Part shown: positions 56,597-60,000 of the stretch, in pieces
Layout of the letters: the number at the start of each line of letters is the position of its first letter
Numbering within the stretch: the first letter of the stretch is position 1
Source of the DNA: Zygnema cylindricum
Taxonomy: Eukaryota > Streptophyta > Zygnematophyceae > Zygnematales > Zygnemataceae
Length of the DNA: 60,000 nt
NCBI GenBank assembly: GCA_037447655.1
Contig: JBBHKE010002855.1
Span: 99,001 to 159,000, forward strand
Direction of reading: 5' to 3'
The notes under the pieces: model-generated
Databases searched by the model: none
What the model was told of the DNA's origin: nothing
What the model saw: only the letters and a program-made list of their open reading frames with translations
Made by a program: the position numbers and the translations under genes

Positions 56597-57620
56597 GGGT
56601 GCGTCTCCATGTGCAATAGATAGGGTTTTTTCTTTTCCTGTGAGTTGACATAACGTTAAATCAACCATAAAAAAAAAAAAAAATAATAAACTTTTAAGGA
56701 TTATGCCAAATTTAGTATGTACTACTAAGTTGGGTCGATTTTTTATGTGTTTCCTTGATCTATTGCGCCACTAAAAAAACGTCATCTTCAACCAGCTTGA
56801 AAACATAAGGCACGTGATGTTTTAAAACACGAAGCATTTCGGAAAAAGTAAATACGGAACATCGCATTACTTAAGTAGTGTAAAAAATTGGATAAAATTT
56901 TAAACCAATTCAGCCGACACAATTAGAAAGGTACACCTATTAGATTATGCTTTTGTCCTGTTCCATCCATCAAAAAGTACACAAAATCGCTTTTCTTTTT
57001 TTTGTGCTTTCAGATACAAAACTTTTCCATTCTATGGTGCGAAAATTCTTATGCCATTTCTTTTACAGACTGGTAGAAATCATGGAGGAAATCCCCAAGA
57101 ATTCACACACCCCGCCTCTCTCACGCAGTCTCAAATTCTCTTCTTTAAACTTTATCACTCCTCATAATTCACTATTCCTCATCGTTTCACAAGGCGGTTG
57201 TACACTGACCAGTGGGAAGTTGGAGAAAACAAAAAAAGTGTCGTTTTTTGACCACATCAAAGGTATTGAAGCATTTTTTTTTTGCTTCAAAGCGCGTGGA
57301 ATTTGACAAAGAGGGAACCTTACATAAAAGGAAGCGGAACGACACTTCTTCAGCCGTGGACATCCTCCATAACAGAGTGTTGGAAAATTGAACCTCTACA
57401 AATGTCACGCAAGGTTATTTAACGTTTAAAGCATTTTTTCACAATTTGGTGCATCGTCATATATTGTATACTGTTAACAGCCATCACGGGCATTGTCGAA
57501 ATATTGAATCATCACGCTCTTAAGTGACAACTTTGTTTGGTACACATAGGGACACCTGAAATCCGGGTCAGCCGAATCTGCGTTAAAAAACAAAGTTTTT
57601 TAGGTGAGTTACAAGTGCAA
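56597..57620 (-). mobile_element. Harbinger-like element, inverted copy, right end degraded
   Basis: It starts GGGTGCGTCTCCATG after TAA (56594-56596). Inside are reverse complements of the family: CGTCATCTTCAACC (56780-56793) and, at 57547, AGGGACACCTGAAATCCGGG. The segment 57030-57250 matches 17980-18150. About 1.0 kb. The right end is blurred. The open frame at 56947-57306 lies within it and shows no domain. Confidence 0.65.
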
Positions 57621-57689
57621 GTTATTGTATGTATAGGTCATATTTGACCATTGATAATTAACTCCTCAAGGGAGCAAATTCAACGATTT

Positions 57690-58400
57690 TTTTTGCAGTG
57701 CACTCAAACGAGTCCTCGGTTCACTTGGGTGAAGTCGGTCAAAGTCATTCCGTGTCAGTGTGGCAGTTATTATTGGGGAAACCAAAGTGGGTTGATGTTA
57801 TATTAGTGGCTACTTGTGAAATGTGCATTCTGTGGGGCAACAAAGCCCACAAAATTTCAGAATCTGGGCCCACCACCTAGGGTGGCCATAAAGAATGATT
57901 CATACGTTATCTAAAAATGAAAGGGAGGAGCAAGACCTAATGAACAAAAAATGGGAGCTCTTAAGACAAGTGCCCGTCACTTTTGAGGGACACAAAGACA
58001 TTACATGGCTGACTGCACTAGATTAGAAGAATTAAGTATCAAATACGGGCTCTAATCTTTGCAGTTATTGTAGATAAGAAATTTTTTGTCAAAAAAACTA
58101 AGAAATGAAGGTTCACATTTAGTTTTGGTGGTGAGGTCTATTTCATAACTGAAAAGGTCAGCCAAAGAATGTTCGGAATTGTAATTTGCAATGAAAATAA
58201 TGATGCTCTCTACTATTGTTTGAGTGATATTATGTTGTAGCATAAGTGACTTGGATATGTGCATTTAGAAAGATTAAAATAAATGAAGACCAAGCGAATA
58301 GTGGATGGGAAAAAAATTGAGTAATCTGAAATTTTAGATGATTGTATTGGTTGTGCACAAGAGAAGATCCATAAACTTCCCCAAAAATATGGAAGACGGA
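57690..58400 (+). pseudogene. Very old copia relic
   Basis: Two patches resemble the subfamily A/B element. TGGGCCCACCACCTAGGGTG (57866-57885) matches gag start DNA. The region from about 58128 to 58380 matches the pre-integrase region: CAGCCAAAGAATGTTCGG, then AGCATAAGTGACTTGGATATG, then GATTGTATTGGTTGTGCACAA. Everything between is deleted and stops are everywhere. Confidence 0.65.
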
Positions 58401-58951
58401 GAGAACACTCTATTTTCCCCGCAGCTTTTCACGCGCATGTACGTACAAAAATGACGAGTATGTACGAAAAAAAAAATGTTGGGGTCTCGGACCTCCACTT
58501 TTAATCATGGGTTATTTGGAAAAGTTTACATCGTCCTCGTCTCTCCCCCTCTTTCTCACTCGACCCTTATCTCTTAATAACACGATATGTGACAATAATA
58601 CCATAAAATGAAAGATTTTTTTTCATTTTATTATTTTATTTGATTCGATTTTGATGGCATATTGAATGATAAAAGATGAAAAAACGAAATCGTGAAGCCA
58701 TGGAGGAAAATCTATGTATTGATGACGTCAAATAGTAGCATGACTTTGTTATGTCACAAAACCTTAAACATCTACAACCTCACAAAAATCGCGACGTCTA
58801 CAATTGTCGCCGTTTTTGTATACATCACAAATTTTAGGAATATTCCTAGTTTTGTAGTCGTTTTCATTTCATTTCGTAAACTGTCGCACATTCTGTAGAT
58901 GTCTACAACTGTCACACGTTTTAAGTATTGAAAGCGCAAGTAATGATTAAC
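58401..58951. other. AT-rich spacer, no gene seen
   Basis: No domain-bearing frame. CTACAACTGTCGCC-type phrases recur (58797-58808 and 58898-58910), hinting at another old repeat. Confidence 0.35.
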
Positions 58952-59924
58952 TGTAACAGTAACAGTGGATCAAACTTCTTTGTAAATAGGTATTTAAGTG
59001 ATACGAATATAGAGTCTTGAAATTAGTAGACATTCGCGAAAGAATTGCATGATTTGGGGTTGTATTTTACGAAATATAGTGTTGGTGTATTTCGACAACA
59101 ACGCGAGGTCAAAATAACGAGTGGGTCTTCATTATAACGGGTTAAGGGTCAAACTAGCCGCAGATTTTAGGCGCAAGTTTAAAAAGTACTAAATGAATCA
59201 ATATTTTGTTTAATACGCACGATAGTTCGTTTCGTACAATTTTTAGAACGAAACGTCAGTTTCACTTTATGAAATTTCATAAGTAGTTTCGCGTGTGAAA
59301 TTTGTGATGCACGTTCGTGCGAAATCGCGTTTCGTTTGGCGCACACTTTTGCACGTAAATGTTACGTAGTGAAATGTAGCGTTATATTCGTTAGTCAATC
59401 CTACATAGATAGTAAGAGATTTCGCACGCTTTTACATTGGCCAGTCTAAGTCTTAGTGGATCAATGATTGGCCCAAGTAAAACTTGTTCAACGGAGCGTT
59501 GACTATAGCCTGGCGAGTCCAGGGCGATGATAGATAAATAGTGAAGTCTAAGAGAAAAGTAAACATTTTTTCATTTGGGAAAAGTTTGTGGAAATTCTGA
59601 TTGATCTTGGTCGTGGGCGATTAGAACGAAATTGGAATAATGGCCTGTTTGCACTGAAATCTTCTACTAACTATATAGTGTTTTACTAGTTAAGTGGCAG
59701 AATTATTAAAAGTTGAAAGTAGTGGAAAACACTTTAAAAGAAGGGTTGAGCCACAAGGGTAAGAAACTAAGCTAATGTTATGTGGACAAAAGCTTTTTCT
59801 AATTTAAATTTTAACCTTATCTGAGTGCTTTCAAATGTGGATGTGTGTTTTCCAATGTGTGGAATGCGTGGTTTAAATAAGTTGTAGTAAAAGGATTTTT
59901 TGAGAGGTAAGAGATCCTGTTACA
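58952..59924 (+). repeat. 5' LTR of a retrotransposon continuing past the window
   Basis: 973 bp with perfect 8-bp inverted ends, TGTAACAG and CTGTTACA, followed two bases later by a primer-binding site. The other LTR is outside the window, so the boundary rests on the ends and the primer site alone. Confidence 0.75.
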
Positions 59925-59926
59925 TA

Positions 59927-59937
59927 TGGTATCAGAG
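59927..59937 (+). other. tRNA-iMet primer-binding site
   Basis: TGGTATCAGAG is the standard sequence complementary to the 3' end of initiator methionine tRNA, used by most plant copia elements. It lies just after the LTR end CTGTTACA. Confidence 0.88.
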
Positions 59938-60000
59938 ATTTGGTTAGAAAACGAGAGAAGCTTGCTGTAATAGGGTTACCGAATAGGAGTAGGGCGGAGA

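Overview
The window reads as nuclear DNA of a streptophyte (a plant or a close algal relative). The only clearly conserved host gene is a minus-strand, 13-exon gene at 42285-53475. It combines leucine-rich repeats, an EDR1/CTR1-type peptidase-like domain and a protein kinase domain, an architecture I know from plants. All of its introns are GT-AG. The abundance of Ty1/copia and Ty3/gypsy elements and degenerate TTTAGGG-like stretches agree with this. I cannot name the species. A non-seed plant or streptophyte alga is plausible but not shown.

Most of the window is transposable elements at different stages of decay. 1-2085: 3' part of a non-LTR retroelement. 2376-2730: a 49-bp tandem array running up to a TATA box. 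2929-4229: DNA elements with TA target sites. 4953-10228: a complete but heavily mutated copia element with two LTRs, unusual TA...TA LTR ends and a 5-bp target duplication. 10773-16085: a nearly intact copia element missing its 3' LTR. 16631-17874: two cysteine-rich EGF-like exons. 17960-23130: decayed DNA elements, a short A-tailed repeat and a 62-bp tandem array. 23399-24703: the 5' end of a second copy of the 10773 copia family. 24704-31806: a broken gypsy element. 31811-39521: a minus-strand copia of a sister subfamily, whose far LTR carries an inserted solo LTR. 39525-40548: the N-terminal part of a non-LTR retroelement protein. 42285-53475: the kinase gene with three MITEs in its introns. 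54070-56374: a 2.3-kb DNA element with an 8-bp target duplication, containing two Harbinger-like insertions and their own empty sites. 56597-57620: another Harbinger-like copy. 57690-58400: a very old copia relic. 58952-59937: the LTR and primer-binding site of a further retrotransposon that runs out of the window.

The most unusual feature is in the copia LTRs. All four recognisable LTRs of the 10773/23399/31811/39521 family carry a tRNA-like module (box A, box B and a T4-T5 run) antisense to the LTR, at the same position. The two subfamilies carry very different versions of it. This suggests a retained, possibly Pol III-transcribed, antisense unit. The Harbinger family, the TA-target MITE family and the CATAGATG-ended family can each be delimited from sequence alone, using target duplications and empty sites inside the window.

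No gene set here forms a pathway. The kinase gene stands alone among repeats, and its introns and promoter region have been sites of repeated insertion.
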